Of a DNA stretch of 64,000 nucleotides, positions 62,160-64,000 are shown piece by piece. Under the pieces are notes generated by a model, which saw nothing but the letters and a program-made list of their open reading frames with translations, did not search any database and was not told the DNA's origin. Origin of the DNA: Medakamo hakoo (taxonomy: Eukaryota; Chlorophyta; Trebouxiophyceae; Coccomyxaceae); contig CP089451.1 of assembly GCA_026636295.1 (NCBI GenBank), forward strand, positions 744,001-808,000. The letters are read 5' to 3'. Both the position numbers and the translations under genes were made by a program. Within the stretch, counting starts at the first letter, position 1, and the number at the start of each line of letters is the position of its first letter.

Positions 62160-63898
62160 ATGGCTGATGACGCCGGCGACGCGGCCGCCGGCGGCTCCAA
62201 CGGTGGCGGCAGCCATGCCAATGCGCCGCCGCCAAACAAGCCGTTCTCCCTGTCCTTTTCAAAAGTCGCCCGGCCCGCCGTCGCCGTGGGCGGGCAGCCT
62301 AAAGACGAGGGCGTGACGCGCGAACTGATTAAAGGCGTGGAAGGTGTGTGGCTTGGGCGCGGGCGCTTCATTTTTCTGCTACACGCGAGCGCCCCCTCCT
62401 CTCCTCTCATCAACGCCCACCACCCATCAACCAACAGGCGGCCGCGTCGCGACCGTCGCGCCACCGCCTCCGTCCACCCGCCCTCCGCCTAAACGCGTCA
62501 TCCCTAAACTGGAAAACACGTTCCAAGTGGGCGTGCGGTGCGTCTTTGGGTGGTGGGAGGGAGAGGAGAGCCGTTTTTTTTCCGTCCTGTCACCCCCCCC
62601 CCCCCGCTTCTCCAGCCCCTCCCCCCGCTCACGCGCGCGTCTCCCCTCCCCCCAAACCAAACAGCCCGGCCGCCACCCCAGCCGCGGACGACGTGACGAC
62701 GACGGAAGGCCGCTTTGAAGCGGCCGGCCCTGAAGAAGCCCAGGCCGCGTGCGTGACGTACGGCCTGCAGCAGGCGCGTCGCAAAACCGAAAAGGCGGCG
62801 GCCACGTCCGCCGCCGCGCCTCTCCCTGGCGGCGGCGGCCGCGATTGGGAGGCGTCCCGCCTGCGGGACGACCTGGCCCGCTTGCCCGACGCGGCAGACA
62901 CGGACGCGTACGCGGTCATGCCGGTCGAAGATTTCGGGGCGGCCATGCTGCGGGGCATGGGGTGGAAGGGCGAGGAGGGAGGAGGGGGCGGGAGCCAGGG
63001 CCAGGGCGGGCCGGTCGAACCCGCGCGCCGCCCGCCGCGCCTGGGCCTGGGCGCGACCGTCGCGGCGCCGCCTCCGTCCCGCGCGAAGCCGGGCGAAGCG
63101 CCGCTCCCGCCGCCGCCTGGCAGCGGTGGTGCGCCAGGGCCGTCCACGGGCGGCGGCCCGCCCCCGCCGCCGCCGGGCGTGCTGGCGCCCGGCGCGACGG
63201 CGGACGTCGTCTCTGGCACGCACGCGGGTCTGGCTTGCACCATCCTCTCGCTCGACGACGGCGGCGGCGGCGCGCCCTCGCCGTCGTCTCGCAGGGCCAC
63301 CGTCAAACTGACGGCGTCCGGGCAGACCGTCCGCGTCCGCGTCCGGGACCTGGACGTCCGCGGCAGCCGGACGAAGGAGGGGCCAGGCGGCGGCGGCCGG
63401 GACGCCCAGCGAGCCAAGCGGCCCCGGTCCCGGTCCCGGTCGCGCTCTCCACCCCCACCCCCCCCGCCTTCCCGCCCCTGGGTCCGCCCGGGCATCGTCG
63501 TCAAGGTCATCGACAAGCGCCTGGCGGGCGGGGCGCTGTACCTGCGCAAGGCCGCGGTGGTGGACGTGCCGTCGCCCGGCACCGCGACGCTCGCGCTGCT
63601 GCCCCCCACCTACCGCGACGCCGCGTCCGCGGGCCGTCCGCCGCCGCCGTCCGACCTCCTGCCGGGCGTGCGCCAGTCCCAGGTGGAGACGTCCGTGCCC
63701 AAGGTCGAAGGAGCGGGCGTGGTGGTGGTCGCGGGCCCGCACGCCGGCGCGACCGGCGTCCTGTTGAAGCGGGCGGCGACTGGCGCGGCCGCGGCCATCC
63801 AGCTGACCTCGGACCTGCAGGTGCTCCGGCTGGCGTTTGACGATTTTGCTGAGCGAGCGCCGGCCGGGTGGGGTGGGGGGCTGGGGCTGGATGAATGA
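62160..63898 (+). CDS. MOS2: MOS2/GPKOW splicing factor (G-patch and KOW motifs)
   Basis: Three exons, 62160-62343, 62438-62537 and 62665-63898, close in phase to 505 residues. The N-terminus NKPFSLSFSKVARPAV is typical of MOS2/GPKOW. A G-patch-like segment follows (DTDAYAVMPVEDFGAAMLRGMGWKG), then KOW-type segments (GATADVVSGTHAGLACTILSLD; GAGVVVVAGPHAGATGVLLKR) and an RS-like stretch (RSRSRSRSP). Another conserved block is WVRPGIVVKVIDKRLAGGALYLRKAAVVDV. GPKOW works with the DHX16/PRP2 helicase during spliceosome activation; Arabidopsis MOS2 is also needed for miRNA maturation and immunity. For intron 2 only the GTGCGT donor after 62537 restores frame. The end is complete. Confidence 0.9.
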
Positions 63899-64000
63899 CA
63901 GGTGTAGTTTCGTAGGACGGACGACGGGATGAGAAAAAGTTTTTCTCAGGGTCTGTTTTTTTTTCTTGGCCTCACCCAGAACTCTCGCCTCGCACACGCC
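63899..64000. other. MOS2 3' flank to window end
   Basis: The last 102 bases hold the MOS2 3' UTR, with a T9-10 run at 63956-63964. No further gene start can be supported. Confidence 0.4.

Overview
This is a nuclear segment of a very GC-rich (roughly 70 % by eye), gene-dense, intron-poor eukaryotic genome, almost certainly a green alga. The evidence is a gamma-tocopherol methyltransferase, a twin-arginine-targeted PsbP-like lumen protein, a plastid-type SufC, a plant-type rhodanese and several proteins with chloroplast-type leaders. A conventional mitochondrial ATP synthase subunit g argues against Chlorophyceae, which are known to lack it, and fits a trebouxiophyte or prasinophyte better; that placement is inference. 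I model 30 protein genes and one intron-containing tRNA-Leu(CAA), about one gene per 2 kb. Exon structures come from reading splice sites by eye and checking that phases close in frame; none is confirmed by transcripts.

Layout. 1-8.3 kb: a Tudor-like chromatin protein (runs off the left edge), a rhodanese, a membrane-anchored purple acid phosphatase and a MED17-like protein. 8.5-13.1 kb: PsbP-like protein, an F-box protein of lower GC, a 60-residue split gene and tRNA-Leu with a stray copy of its 3' half. 13.6-24.5 kb: ATP synthase g, eIF4A, SufC and a WDR11-like WD40 protein. 24.7-29.4 kb: a secreted histidine-free cupredoxin-like protein next to a secreted laccase-type multicopper oxidase carrying two hevein-type chitin-binding modules. 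This pair is the most unusual content.

29.6-41.7 kb: NEPRO/DUF4477-like protein, F-box/LRR protein, NmrA-like Rossmann protein, PP2C phosphatase, TAF4 and SAS10/UTP3. 41.8-52.0 kb: cohesin loader SCC2/NIPBL, an unrecognised protein, ubiquitin hydrolase UCHL5 and ribosomal protein eS12. 52.4-63.9 kb: SRPK kinase, omega-amidase NIT2, an organellar helical-repeat protein, gamma-tocopherol methyltransferase, a CDK10/11-like kinase, an SDR-like protein and the splicing factor MOS2/GPKOW.

Most genes are housekeeping and do not form pathway clusters. Themes recur without physical linkage: transcription and chromatin (MED17, TAF4, SCC2), RNA processing (SRPK, MOS2, SAS10, NEPRO-like), translation (eIF4A, eS12, tRNA-Leu) and plastid function. 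Ten gene pairs are divergently arranged with 147-407 bp between start codons, so shared promoters are likely common. I see no transposon, virus-like element, CRISPR array or rRNA.
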